Origin: a bacterium
Lineage (GTDB): Bacteria > Auribacterota > UBA3054
Reading direction: 5' to 3'
Assembly: GCA_017963805.1 (NCBI GenBank)
Contig: JAGCTE010000044.1
Coordinates: 17,167 to 81,166, forward strand
DNA length: 64,000 bases
A program made the position numbers and the translations under genes. The notes beneath the pieces were generated by a model that saw only the letters and a program-made list of their open reading frames with translations, was not told the DNA's origin and searched no databases. Positions 1-8,681 of this stretch are shown piece after piece (the stretch's first letter is position 1; the number at the start of each line of letters is the position of its first letter).

Positions 1-1136
1 GTGCAGTTGTTTTCCGTATCTATCTTTTTGTTGCTGTTGCCGGCCGCGAAAAGGATCAGGAAATCCGGGTTGTTATAGGTGGCAACGTCGTAGAAAAGAG
101 ACGAAGTAGTGTATTTCCCGGCGATGTCGGTGCTGTACGCTCCCCAGCTGTTGTTCATGACGCGGGCGCCGCTGTCGTAGGCGCCGCCCATATCCGCCAT
201 TTCGGGAGGATAGACGCTGGAAGAGTTGCCTCCGATGCAGATGAAGTAAAGAGACGCATCCGGAGCGGTCCCGGCGTAAGTGCCGTTTTCATGGGCGCCG
301 GTTCCGACCGCGGAGCCGCTGACATGGGTGCCGTGCCCGTTGAGATCGCGCCAGTCAGTCCTTTCGGTGTTTTTAGAAGCGACGACGCCTATCACGTCCT
401 TGTTCTGGAAGTCCGGATGAATGTCACTTGGGTCTCCGCTGTCAAGACCGGTGTCCGCGACGCAGACCATGATCCCTTTTCCGGTGTAGCCCAGGGTGTT
501 CATCGCGTCGACGTTCATGACAACTTCGCTTCTGGCGGCGTTGTTAAAGATCTTCGCCTCTACTTCCTCCTCCACGCTGAGAACGTCGGAACGGAGGACA
601 AGCTTGTCGACAAGATCTATGCCGCAGACCGCCCTTAAGATAGGAGGACGCTCGCAGAGCAAAGAAACATCCTTCGCGCCTTCTTCCTTGAGGAAAGCGA
701 TAACGGTCGCCGTTTCGTCAGGGCCTGTCAAAATAATGTTCAGTTTGACTTCGCTTCCAGCGCTGAAAAATCTGCCCGTGGGAAGGCCGTTCTTGTATTC
801 CGGAAGATATTCGCTGACGTAAAGCAAAGGATGTTTCTCTTCCAGACTTTTCAGATCTTCCGGCGCGGCGAGGACTATGTAGGCGTTGGGGGGAACGAAG
901 CCGATGAAGGAAACGCCCGCTTCTTTCAGCGCGGCGCGCTCCTTGTTCGTGAAATTCTTCACGGGCTGTATGAGGTATTGATAGCAGCCGTTCTGGTCGG
1001 GGGCGCAGCGCTTTTCTCCCTTCGCCATAATAGAAGGCGCCGAAGGATCAAGGGAAACATCCCTTAACCTAATGAGGCCTGGATCGGCCGCGGAAATGAG
1101 CGCTCCCAAAAGAAGCGGGACAAGTATTTTTTTCAT
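1..1136 (-). CDS. Subtilisin-like serine protease (S8), partial at window edge
   Basis: Reading the minus strand from an ATG at 1136 gives an open frame of 378 codons that runs off the left end of the window. It starts with a short hydrophobic signal-like segment (MKKILVPLLLGALIS). After a prodomain-like stretch it carries the S8 aspartate motif VADTGLD (catalytic Asp about residue 228) and the histidine motif NGHGTHVSG (His about 268), then NNSWG and AAGNSN, which fit the oxyanion-hole Asn region. The catalytic serine (GTSMA-type motif) would lie outside the window. The start lies 5 nt after the stop of the upstream heparinase-like gene, so the two are probably cotranscribed. Known for the family: secreted endopeptidases. 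The substrate is unknown. Confidence 0.85.
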   Translation of the reverse strand, partial: MKKILVPLLLGALISAADPGLIRLRDVSLDPSAPSIMAKGEKRCAPDQNGCYQYLIQPVKNFTNKERAALKEAGVSFIGFVPPNAYIVLAAPEDLKSLEEKHPLLYVSEYLPEYKNGLPTGRFFSAGSEVKLNIILTGPDETATVIAFLKEEGAKDVSLLCERPPILRAVCGIDLVDKLVLRSDVLSVEEEVEAKIFNNAARSEVVMNVDAMNTLGYTGKGIMVCVADTGLDSGDPSDIHPDFQNKDVIGVVASKNTERTDWRDLNGHGTHVSGSAVGTGAHENGTYAGTAPDASLYFICIGGNSSSVYPPEMADMGGAYDSGARVMNNSWGAYSTDIAGKYTTSSLFYDVATYNNPDFLILFAAGNSNKKIDTENNC

Positions 1137-1141
1137 GTCTG

Positions 1142-3121
1142 TCATTCCTCCGTAAGCTCCGCGTTCAAGTTTTGCAGAAGGACTCCGCTTTCCCTGTGCA
1201 GCCTCAGGAAAGCGAAAGGTTCCGGGCTGACCTTCATGGACTGCCTTTTGTTGATGTTGAAGTCCAGGGGTTCAAGGGAAAAATTAATGACGGCGTAGTC
1301 GAGATAATCGCCCGCGGCTATCTCGAAAACCAGCGCGTCCTTTTCTATTTCAAGCCTGACAAGGCTTTTAACTTTCGGAACGGAGTCGTAAACTTCGTGC
1401 AGCGCGGCGAAGCGGGTCTCCTTGACGTTTTCCCTGCGGGCTATCACCATGTTCCCGTCGGTCGTGCGGTAATGCGTGATCTCCCCGGTCCTGGCTATGT
1501 CGCCGCCGTCCCTGGCGGTTAAAAGCCTTGTCGCGCTCTGGCCCAGCATGATCGTTCTCAGGCCGTTTCCGAAGTCGCATCCCCACTGCGCCGAAGCCAG
1601 CTGCGACGTGACGTCTTCCAAGGTCTGGTAGGCGGGCTCTCTGTAGGCCGCGCCCAGAAAGCTCTTAGCTATGTCTTTTATCTCGTAGCTGTTTTCGGGA
1701 GCGGTCGCGCCGGTAAGGCTCGGGCTCTTTTGACTCTCGGAGTGCATCACCCAATCGGCGGTGAAGGGGGAATCCGCTTTCAGCGTGAAGATGTCAAGAA
1801 GGTAATCGTCCGTCATGAAGAACGTCCGGCGGTAATTCTTCATGGCGGGATAAGCGTCGGTCCCGTCCAGGTCGAGGAAGGTTATCCCCTGCTTGCATTG
1901 GGAGCGCAGTATCTTCGCGCTCGCGGCGGACTGTCTTTTGAAATCGATGACTGCGGTGGAGGAAGACAAAGTGTGCGTAGCGAAATCCCTGCCGATCAAA
2001 GAGCGCCCGTCCTGCCCCTGGCGGCGTCCCATCTGGGTTTTGCCGCTTCCGGAAAAGACAAACGACAAAAGATCGCCGAAGCGTCCGCCGCTGGTCTTTA
2101 TCACTCTAAGGTAGCGCGCCCCGCTTCCTTTTTGCACGCGGGAGCGGGCGGTTATCCAGCCGGAACCCGCCGGGCTCTTGAGGAGCGGAAGCCTCGGGTA
2201 CGCCGCGGCCTTCCTTGCCGAAGCGTAGTAGAAGACCGCGTCAAAGGGAGACTCCAGCGCCGCAGCCCTCAGGTCTCTCAAGGCCAGGCCGCAGCGCAGC
2301 GCCACTATAAAGGAGACAGCGGGCGAAAAAGCGGCGTCCCCTTCCCAGCCGCGTCCCGGCAGAACGTCGGCGGTATCCTTCAGTTCGTTCAGCGCGCAGG
2401 CCCATTTCTTCACGGCGCCGTCCCTGTAAAGGTCGCACCCTTTGCCAAGCAATGTCTCCGCGGCGAAGCAGACATTCTCCAAAAGGCTCATTGAAACGCC
2501 GACTTCCATGGCGGTGAACATGCCGTCTGAGTTGAGCATTGAAAGCATTCCCCTTATCTCTTCCGGCGCTCCGACGCTCTGGCGCCCGGTTGCGGCCGCG
2601 GCCAACGCTTTGAATAAGGTACAGAACCAGCCGGCCGTTTTGTCGTCAAGGTCGAACTCCTTGTCCTGAGCCCTTGAAACGAGCCAGGAATCCGCCTCTG
2701 GTCTTTCCTCCGGCTTCATGGAATTCCTCAGGGCCGCGTGCGATTTGGCAAGCGTTGCGAAACTTCTTCTCTGGGCCATGGGCTTGGGATAATCCCGCCT
2801 GACTTCGCGGTAGAGGGAGAGCGCGTCCTGGATAAGATAGACGTCCTTGTTCTTCAAGCCGAGCAGAGTCTTGGCCCAGATGCGCTCTATCTTTTCCTCC
2901 GTCCCGGTTACGGGATCGAACTTCCCTTTTTCGGTGGCGTTCCCGCCCCTGGACAATTCCTCGACCTTGTTCCAGAGAAGCGGGCTCTCGACTTTCCTCA
3001 GAGCCGCGGAGAGTTCCTGGGTGTTTTCCACCTTGTATTGGTCGCAAACGGGCCAGACGGAAGCGTTGGCGCAAAGCGTCAGGACAAAAAGGGAAAGGAA
3101 TATTGCAAGTTCGCGAAGCAT
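1142..3121 (-). CDS. Secreted heparinase II/III-like protein (putative polysaccharide lyase)
   Basis: 659 residues with an N-terminal signal peptide (MLRELAIFLSLFVLTLCANA). The first half is rich in helices, as in the alpha/alpha toroid of heparinase II/III and alginate-lyase families. The second half contains FFMTDDYLLDIFTLK followed by FTADWVMHS, which resembles the beta-sandwich domain of the heparinase II/III-like family. I could not pin down the catalytic Tyr/His, so both activity and substrate are inference. It overlaps the upstream phosphatase-family gene by one base (TGATG) and sits 5 nt before the protease gene, so translation is probably coupled. It could instead be a non-catalytic relative. 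Confidence 0.55.
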   Translation of the reverse strand: MLRELAIFLSLFVLTLCANASVWPVCDQYKVENTQELSAALRKVESPLLWNKVEELSRGGNATEKGKFDPVTGTEEKIERIWAKTLLGLKNKDVYLIQDALSLYREVRRDYPKPMAQRRSFATLAKSHAALRNSMKPEERPEADSWLVSRAQDKEFDLDDKTAGWFCTLFKALAAAATGRQSVGAPEEIRGMLSMLNSDGMFTAMEVGVSMSLLENVCFAAETLLGKGCDLYRDGAVKKWACALNELKDTADVLPGRGWEGDAAFSPAVSFIVALRCGLALRDLRAAALESPFDAVFYYASARKAAAYPRLPLLKSPAGSGWITARSRVQKGSGARYLRVIKTSGGRFGDLLSFVFSGSGKTQMGRRQGQDGRSLIGRDFATHTLSSSTAVIDFKRQSAASAKILRSQCKQGITFLDLDGTDAYPAMKNYRRTFFMTDDYLLDIFTLKADSPFTADWVMHSESQKSPSLTGATAPENSYEIKDIAKSFLGAAYREPAYQTLEDVTSQLASAQWGCDFGNGLRTIMLGQSATRLLTARDGGDIARTGEITHYRTTDGNMVIARRENVKETRFAALHEVYDSVPKVKSLVRLEIEKDALVFEIAAGDYLDYAVINFSLEPLDFNINKRQSMKVSPEPFAFLRLHRESGVLLQNLNAELTEE

Positions 3122-4755
3122 CAGAGGTATCCGAGGTCTTTCAGTCTTTCCTGAAGTTTTTCTTCGTTCTCGTCGACGGTCTTTTCCGCCTGCCCGTAGG
3201 GCGCCTCTTTGTAACGCCTGACGGTCGGTTCCTCCGTCAGCGCTTCCGCAAGGACTTTCCCGTCCAGGTCATCGGACAGCGGAATGCCCATGAGCGCAAG
3301 GATCGTAGGCGTCACGTCCATAATGGAGGCAGAGATCGTTTCGCCCTGCCTTACGCCTTTCCCCTGCAGCATGTAGATCCCGTACTGGCGGTGGTCGCCG
3401 GACCTCGGCTGGCCGTGCTGCGTGGAAGGCATGACGGTCTTTTCCGCGAAGCCCTGGTTGAAGGAATAGCCTACGGCCGGCTCAAGGTAGAGGTCGGAGG
3501 CGTTTTTGACAAAGTCTCCTTTGAAAACTTCCTTCGCCTTGAAAACTTTCGCTATGACCTTCGTTCCGTCCTCGTCCCTCATTTCAAGCAGGTCGTTTGC
3601 GAGCTTTTCCAAAAACTCGTCGCAGTCTTTTTCATCCATGACGCCGCTCGCTTCCCTGCCCTTCATGTTCAGCCTGACGGAGCGGGCGGACATGGAGGAG
3701 AAATAAGCCTTCGTAGTCTCCCAGTCGACGGCGGAAAGAGCCGTGGCGGAACGCACCGTCTCGGCGCCGGCGCCGCCAATGGCGGAACGCTTCTCAAGCT
3801 GCGCCCTGCGGTGCTTGAGATAAATTTGCCAGAGCCCGAGTCTGTCGAGCGCGGACGCTGTCACAAGTTTCCATTTCGCGACTTTGCCGACGTTCACCGC
3901 GTCGAGCCCCTCCTTCACGGAAAGATAGCCCTTGTCCCTCAAATAATTGTTGACGTAGATGTCTTTTTTCACCTCACCGAAGCCGTGGTCGCTGATCGCC
4001 ATGACGTAAACGTTCCCGGGAAGCGTGTCCAGAAATTTCCCCAAAAGGGAATCAAGGAAAACGAAATGGTCTTTGAAAAGGTTGGCGTACGGCCCCCGCT
4101 TCTCCACCATGCTCTCTTTCCAGAAGAAATGGAAAAGCCTGTCCATCTCGACGAAACAGAACATGGCGAAATGCGGCTTCAGTTCGGCATAGAGTTCCGT
4201 GAAAACTTTGAACTGCTCCTCGCAATGGGCGTTGACGCCCTTGACGAAGGAGGCGAAATCGCCTTCGTGCAGAAAGCGCGAGGGCATGTCGACTTTGAAA
4301 TTCGGATGCTCCCTTTTTATCCGCTTCTTCAATTCGGGAGGATACGTGTACTCGCAGTCCCACTCGGGAGTGCCGAAACCGGTAATGAGATATCCGTTCA
4401 CCGGTTCGGGAGGATAAGTGTGCGGCACGTTCATGACCAAAACTCTCCCGCCTTCATTGGAGACGTAGTTCCAGACCGCGCGGCAGCGCCTGTCTTTCCT
4501 GCTGGTCAGATGCACGTCATAATCGGATCCGCTGTAAGAGAAGAAATCGAATATGTTGTGCTTGCCGGGATTGCGCCCTGTTACGGAAGACGTCCAGCCC
4601 GGAGGCGTCAGAGGAGGGGTCGTTGAGTCAAGGGGACCGTGGACGCCCTTGTAAAGTCTCGCGAAATTGGGAAGCGCGCCCTCTTTGATCAAAGGCTCAA
4701 TGACGGACCAGTCGGCGCCGTCAAGGCCCAGTACAAAAGTTCTTACATCATTCAT
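3121..4755 (-). CDS. Alkaline phosphatase superfamily phosphohydrolase/phosphodiesterase
   Basis: 544 residues without a signal peptide. The N terminus carries the metal-binding GLDGADW motif (Asp12), followed by TPPLTPPGWTSSVTG, where Thr50 aligns with the nucleophile of nucleotide pyrophosphatase/phosphodiesterases. Further metal ligands are seen in AISDHGFGE and STQHGQPRSGDH. This pattern is that of the predicted AlkP-superfamily phosphohydrolases/phosphomutases. The natural substrate (phosphodiester, sugar phosphate or sulfate) cannot be told from sequence. It is the first gene of a minus-strand operon with the heparinase-like and protease genes and diverges from mraZ. Confidence 0.8.
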   Translation of the reverse strand: MNDVRTFVLGLDGADWSVIEPLIKEGALPNFARLYKGVHGPLDSTTPPLTPPGWTSSVTGRNPGKHNIFDFFSYSGSDYDVHLTSRKDRRCRAVWNYVSNEGGRVLVMNVPHTYPPEPVNGYLITGFGTPEWDCEYTYPPELKKRIKREHPNFKVDMPSRFLHEGDFASFVKGVNAHCEEQFKVFTELYAELKPHFAMFCFVEMDRLFHFFWKESMVEKRGPYANLFKDHFVFLDSLLGKFLDTLPGNVYVMAISDHGFGEVKKDIYVNNYLRDKGYLSVKEGLDAVNVGKVAKWKLVTASALDRLGLWQIYLKHRRAQLEKRSAIGGAGAETVRSATALSAVDWETTKAYFSSMSARSVRLNMKGREASGVMDEKDCDEFLEKLANDLLEMRDEDGTKVIAKVFKAKEVFKGDFVKNASDLYLEPAVGYSFNQGFAEKTVMPSTQHGQPRSGDHRQYGIYMLQGKGVRQGETISASIMDVTPTILALMGIPLSDDLDGKVLAEALTEEPTVRRYKEAPYGQAEKTVDENEEKLQERLKDLGYL

Positions 4756-4858
4756 ATTTACTTATTTTAGCAAAAAAGCGCGGCGTTTTTTCAGGCAGGG
4801 AAATGGAGGAAAAAAACAGCCTTTTCCACTTTATCCCACTTTTATCGTCAAAGCAAAG

Positions 4859-4878
4859 TTAACCACAAGTTATCCACA
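4859..4878 (+). promoter_or_regulatory. Pair of DnaA-box-like sites
   Basis: TTATCCACA at 4870-4878 is a perfect match to the high-affinity DnaA box. TTAACCACA at 4859-4867, in the same orientation with an 11-nt offset, differs by one base. Two boxes can give DnaA-dependent transcriptional control or be part of a larger origin. Only two clear sites are visible, so control of the flanking operons is the more cautious reading. Confidence 0.4.
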
Positions 4879-5007
4879 AGTAGAAGCGATCATTTTGCCC
4901 GTTTTTACCTTTTTCAAGCCCCCTTCCCACCACTTTCTCTTGTTAAAATAAATATCGTGTTTTAAATATGTTATTAAGCAAGAAAGCAACACCCTGACCC
5001 CTCCTGG

Positions 5008-5053
5008 TGGGAGGGGGGTTGACTTTGTGGGACAAAGTGGGATATAATAGTGG
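5008..5053 (+). promoter_or_regulatory. mraZ promoter with overlapping MraZ boxes
   Basis: TTGACT (5019-5024) and TATAAT (5043-5048) with an 18-bp spacer form a near-consensus housekeeping promoter. TGGG occurs at 5008, 5028 and 5038, in register with a 10-bp repeat (TGGGN plus 5-nt spacers), the known MraZ operator layout. The last two copies lie in the promoter spacer, so bound MraZ should block polymerase. Transcription would start near 5055, giving a leader of about 70 nt. Confidence 0.8.
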
Positions 5054-5124
5054 TCGAAAATTTACGGAGTGTGTTTTTTTAACAGATTGTGTGTGTTCAA
5101 AGCATTTCCAAAATCAATTAACCA

Positions 5125-5574
5125 ATGGCTAAAGAAAGGTACATAGGAACAGCCTCTTTGAAGGTGGACGCGAAAGGGCGCATAGCCGTTCCGGCATTCT
5201 GCCGCGTGAACGACGCCAAGGTCTTTTTCGTCACCTACGGCCGCAAGAGATTTTTGCGTCTCTACGACTGGGAGGATTTTTCCAAGAGCCTCACGATGCT
5301 CGAGGAACTGGACCCTTACGATGCCAGGACCGAGGAAATGAAGCGTGCTTTGCTGGGCGGCAGCAAACTCGAAATGGACTCCCACTCCAGGCTCACGATT
5401 CCCAAGAATCTTAGAGACTGGGCCGGGCTGACAGGAGAGATCGTCGTCGCCGGCGTCTCCTCTTACATGGAGATCTGGAACAGCGAAGCATACGCGGCGG
5501 AATTTGCCGCCAACATCGCCGATCTCGGAAAGAACATGCAGGAAATCGCGGAAAGCAGAAAAGAACCGAGGTAA
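5125..5574 (+). CDS. mraZ: MraZ transcriptional regulator of the dcw cluster
   Basis: 149 residues, the normal MraZ length. Two AbrB/SpoVT-like half-domains are visible: DAKGRIAVPA near residue 17 and DSHSRLTIPKNLRDWAGL near residue 86, both matching the family D-x-x-x-R-[IL]-x-[IV]-P pattern. MraZ forms rings that bind TGGG direct repeats and represses its own operon; such repeats lie in the promoter just upstream. No Shine-Dalgarno sequence is visible before the ATG (AATCAATTAACCA), so initiation may rely on an unstructured leader. It is the first gene of the dcw cluster and ends 6 nt before rsmH. Confidence 0.95.
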   Translation: MAKERYIGTASLKVDAKGRIAVPAFCRVNDAKVFFVTYGRKRFLRLYDWEDFSKSLTMLEELDPYDARTEEMKRALLGGSKLEMDSHSRLTIPKNLRDWAGLTGEIVVAGVSSYMEIWNSEAYAAEFAANIADLGKNMQEIAESRKEPR

Positions 5575-5580
5575 GAAGCT

Positions 5581-6489
5581 ATGGAACATATCCCCGTCAT
5601 GCTTTCGGAAGTTTGCTCTTCGATGCGGCTTGAAAGCGGCAAAAGATGCCTTGACATGACGGTAGGCTTGGCGGGTCACGCCGGCAGGATATTGGAAGCC
5701 ATCTCCCCCAACGGTTTTCTTCTGGGACTCGATCGCGACAGCGAAACTCTGCCCAAAGCTTACGAGAAGCTGAAAACGATCGGAAGCAATTTCCGGCTGA
5801 GGCACTCTGATTACGGCAAGGTCGCCGAAGTTTGCGCCGAAATGGGCCTGACCGGTTTTGACGCGATACTCTGCGACTGCGGCATATCCTCCGCGCAGCT
5901 CGACGATCCCGAACGCGGTTTCGGATTTTTCGAGAACGCGCCGCTGGACATGCGCATGGACCGCAACGATCCCTTGACCGCGGCAGATCTTTTGAACACT
6001 CTTCCGGAGGGCGAATTGGCGGATATCTTTTTCCGTTACGGCGACGAGAGATTTTCCAGGCCGATAGCGAGGGCCGTTGTGATGAAAAGGCAGGACAAAA
6101 AGTTCTCCTTCAATTCCGAACTGGCCGCGCTGGTCTCGGGGGTCTACTACCGCAAAGGATTCCGTCATTCGAAAGTTCATCCGGCCACGAAAGTTTTCCA
6201 ATCCTTGAGGATCGCCGTCAACCACGAAGCCGATTCTCTTACGGAGGGGTTGAAGGGAGCGGTCTCGCTCCTCGCCCCCGGGGGAAGACTGGTCGTCATA
6301 AGCTTTCATTCCGGAGAGGACAGGATTGTCAAAAATCTTTTCAAAGAGTTCAAGACCGAAGGATTGGGAACGATCGTCACCAAAAAACCCCAGAAGCCGA
6401 CCGAAGAGGAAGTCGCGGGGAACCCCAGGTCTAGAAGCGCCCTTTTGAGAGTCTTTGAAAGGTCAAATACAGGAGAAGAAAATGTCTAA
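5581..6489 (+). CDS. rsmH: 16S rRNA (cytosine1402-N4)-methyltransferase RsmH (MraW)
   Basis: 302 residues, typical length. It begins EHIPVMLSEV, the signature start of RsmH, followed by the SAM-binding segment CLDMTVGLAGHAGRIL (the usual form is TxGxGGHS, so LAGHA is a mild variant). Later motifs include DLGxSSxQLD-like CDCGISSAQLDDPERGF, PLDMRMD, HPATKVFQSLRIAVN and VISFHSGEDRIVK, all family hallmarks. It N4-methylates C1402 in the ribosomal P site. The stop overlaps the start region of the ftsL-like gene. Confidence 0.96.
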   Translation: MEHIPVMLSEVCSSMRLESGKRCLDMTVGLAGHAGRILEAISPNGFLLGLDRDSETLPKAYEKLKTIGSNFRLRHSDYGKVAEVCAEMGLTGFDAILCDCGISSAQLDDPERGFGFFENAPLDMRMDRNDPLTAADLLNTLPEGELADIFFRYGDERFSRPIARAVVMKRQDKKFSFNSELAALVSGVYYRKGFRHSKVHPATKVFQSLRIAVNHEADSLTEGLKGAVSLLAPGGRLVVISFHSGEDRIVKNLFKEFKTEGLGTIVTKKPQKPTEEEVAGNPRSRSALLRVFERSNTGEENV

Positions 6490-6886
6490 GGTAATCTACA
6501 ACAAGCAAAAGACCGCGAGCAAAAAAAGCGACGCCGGAATGAAGGCCTGCGCAGTTTTGTGCGCCCTGGCGATCGTTTCCGTCACCTACTACGTCGGGTA
6601 CGTCAACCTTGCGAAGAAGACGACGGACACCGGGCTTAGGATCGCGAAAATAGACGGCGAGATAAGCGACCTCCGTCTCCAGAGGGATCTGACGCAGTCG
6701 GAGCTCGAGCAGGTCAAGGCTGTCAACTATATAGAGAAAAAACTGGCTGAAAACAAGATCTATCTGCGCAAGACCAGGAAGGACCGCACGGTCATCCTCA
6801 GCAAACCCTTGGCCATCGACACCGACTACAAGGAAGAGTCGCGTTTGGCCGGCAAACCCGCGGAAGGAAACGCAGCCCTCCGCTGA
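6482..6886 (+). CDS. ftsL: FtsL-like cell division protein
   Basis: 134 residues from the ATG at 6482. I chose this start because AGGAG lies at 6471-6475 just before it; an in-frame ATG at 6455 has no ribosome site. It has a basic cytoplasmic tail, one transmembrane helix (about residues 20-40) and a periplasmic coiled coil (about 45-85), then a low-complexity tail. FtsL sequences are poorly conserved, so identity rests on topology, size and position between rsmH and ftsI. Family role: scaffold, with FtsB and FtsQ, that activates FtsW/FtsI at the septum. It overlaps rsmH by 8 nt. Confidence 0.75.
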   Translation: MSKVIYNKQKTASKKSDAGMKACAVLCALAIVSVTYYVGYVNLAKKTTDTGLRIAKIDGEISDLRLQRDLTQSELEQVKAVNYIEKKLAENKIYLRKTRKDRTVILSKPLAIDTDYKEESRLAGKPAEGNAALR

Positions 6887-6902
6887 AGGAAAAATACCGC
6901 AT

Positions 6903-8681
6903 ATGAAGCAAGGCATGCTTAAAATACATTTTACCCTCGGGGCCGTGGCCCTGTTTATCACCCTTCTTCTGGGCAGGGTGTATTTTTTGCAGTGCACCGA
7001 CCAGGAAGAATACAACGAGCGCAAGCAGAACCAGCTTCGCTCCACGGTCAAAGTGGAGGCCAAGCGCGGCCAGATCTGCGACCGCCGCGGGTCCATCCTC
7101 GCCCTCTCCACCTCCTCGCCCATGCTCTGGTGCGATCCGAAGCTCGTCAAGGACAAGGAGCAGGAAGCCCGTCTGATCTCCGAAGTGGCCGAGATAAACG
7201 AGGCCGACATCATAAGGAAGATGTCCCCCACCAACCTGCGCTACTCCGTGATAGCAAAGGGAATGATGGACACCGAAAGCCACAAGATAAGAGCATTGAT
7301 CTCGCAGAAGAAGCTTCCGGGCGTCTATGTCAAATACGAAGAGAAGCGCGTCTATCCGAAACACGAGCTGTTCGGCGTCCAGATCGGCTTCTGCGACAGC
7401 GAAGGCCGGGGGTCTTTCGGAGTTGAGAAAGGGGCCGAATATTACCTTTCCGGCATCGACGGCTGGAACACTTTCTGGCGCGACAACCGCAGCCGCCGTT
7501 TCTTCACCACGAAGAACATGGACATGATCTTCGATCCCCTGGACGGCCAGAACATCTATCTGACCATCGACGAGAAGCTCCAGCAGATCGCCCAGGACGA
7601 GCTGGCCAAAGCGGCCGAGGCGTTCACGCCCAAGAGAGCCGGCCTCATCATGCTTGACCCGAAGACCGGCGACATCCTCGCCATGGCAAGCTGGCCCTTC
7701 TTCGACCCGAACAACAGAAACGAATACAGAGAAGGCGTCTTCAACAATCTTCTTCTGAGCGACCCCTTCGAGCCCGGCTCCATCATGAAGCCCGTCTCAG
7801 GCTCCCTGTCCCTCAACGAGGGCATAGTCAACCTCGCCACCCCCGTGAACTGCGAAAACGGCAGCTGGGTGATCAGCAAGCACCGCACGCTCCACGACGA
7901 TCACAAAATGGGGACGGTGACCTTCAAGGAAGTCATAAAATACTCCAGCAACATCGGCGTCGCGAAAGTGTCGGAAATGCTCGGCGAAGAGAAGCTTTAC
8001 GAAGGCTTGAGAGCGTTCGGCTTCGGCAGCAAGAGCAACCTTAGGATCTTGGAAGGCGAATCCAGCGGGCGCTTGCAGAACTACAAGAAGTGGAGCGGCA
8101 CTTCGATCCATTCCATTCCCATGGGGCAGGAGATATCCGTCACCGCCCTGCAGATGGCCTGCGCCTACGCCACGATCGCCAACCGCGGCACCAGGATGAA
8201 GCCGAGGCTCGTCAAAAGGCTTTCCATGGCCGACGGCTCGATCTCCCCCGAGGCCCGCGATTTCAACTACTTTGAGCCGAGCGTGGCCGCTAAAGGCGTC
8301 ATCTCCGAAAAGGCCGCCCTCGACATGACCGACGCCATGGTCTCCGTGACCGACGACGACGGCACGGGCCGCTTGGTCAAGATCCCCGGCTACAAGGTGG
8401 CCGGAAAGACGGGCACCGGCCAGAAATGGGACGCCGAGCTTAAGCAATATTCCAAAAAAGACTACATAGCGTCCTTCGCCGGCTTCCTGCCGGCCTACGA
8501 TCCCAAGATCGTCTGCATCGTGGTCGTCGACTCCCCCAGGGGGAAAATCTACGGCGGCACCGTCGCGGCCCCCGTCTTCAGGGAAGCCTGCAAGCAAGCC
8601 ATGGAATACCTTCAAGTGCCGGCCGATTATGAAACGGAAGAAGACAGTTTAAAAAGCGAGGCGAATTATGCTGTTGAATGA
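6903..8681 (+). CDS. ftsI: Septal peptidoglycan transpeptidase FtsI (PBP3)
   Basis: 592 residues. An N-terminal membrane anchor (about 6-26) is followed by the pedestal domain starting with KRGQICDRRGSILA. The transpeptidase domain has all three penicillin-binding motifs: SxxK as SIMK (Ser about 293), SxN as SSN in YSSNIGVAKV, and KTG in VAGKTGTGQK (about 502). No PASTA repeats are present at the C terminus. It crosslinks septal peptidoglycan with its partner FtsW, also encoded in the cluster. The 3' end overlaps murE by 14 nt. Confidence 0.95.
   Translation: MKQGMLKIHFTLGAVALFITLLLGRVYFLQCTDQEEYNERKQNQLRSTVKVEAKRGQICDRRGSILALSTSSPMLWCDPKLVKDKEQEARLISEVAEINEADIIRKMSPTNLRYSVIAKGMMDTESHKIRALISQKKLPGVYVKYEEKRVYPKHELFGVQIGFCDSEGRGSFGVEKGAEYYLSGIDGWNTFWRDNRSRRFFTTKNMDMIFDPLDGQNIYLTIDEKLQQIAQDELAKAAEAFTPKRAGLIMLDPKTGDILAMASWPFFDPNNRNEYREGVFNNLLLSDPFEPGSIMKPVSGSLSLNEGIVNLATPVNCENGSWVISKHRTLHDDHKMGTVTFKEVIKYSSNIGVAKVSEMLGEEKLYEGLRAFGFGSKSNLRILEGESSGRLQNYKKWSGTSIHSIPMGQEISVTALQMACAYATIANRGTRMKPRLVKRLSMADGSISPEARDFNYFEPSVAAKGVISEKAALDMTDAMVSVTDDDGTGRLVKIPGYKVAGKTGTGQKWDAELKQYSKKDYIASFAGFLPAYDPKIVCIVVVDSPRGKIYGGTVAAPVFREACKQAMEYLQVPADYETEEDSLKSEANYAVE

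Larger units (their letters stand above)
4756..5124. other. Divergent AT-rich intergenic region upstream of mraZ
   Basis: This 369-nt non-coding stretch separates the minus-strand phosphatase operon from mraZ. It is clearly richer in A+T than its surroundings. It holds two DnaA-box-like repeats (4859-4878), a GC hairpin (4998-5004 with 5010-5016, loop of 5 nt) and the mraZ promoter with MraZ boxes (5008-5053). No open frame in it looks like a gene. Confidence 0.8.

Noticed and set aside
3103..4626. A 507-codon open frame on the plus strand opposite the phosphatase gene
   Set aside because: It mirrors the codon pattern of the real gene on the other strand; the product is compositionally odd and matches no family, whereas the minus frame has clear active-site motifs.
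4998..5016. GC-rich hairpin CCCCTCC/GGAGGGG before the mraZ promoter as a terminator
   Set aside because: No gene reads into it from the plus direction and no T tract follows; it overlaps the first MraZ box.
4756..5124. Full replication origin
   Set aside because: Only two DnaA-box-like sites and no clear unwinding repeats are visible, and neither dnaA nor dnaN is nearby.
5062..6309. A 415-codon minus-strand frame across mraZ and rsmH
   Set aside because: Both plus-strand genes are unmistakable and the antisense product has no recognisable domain.
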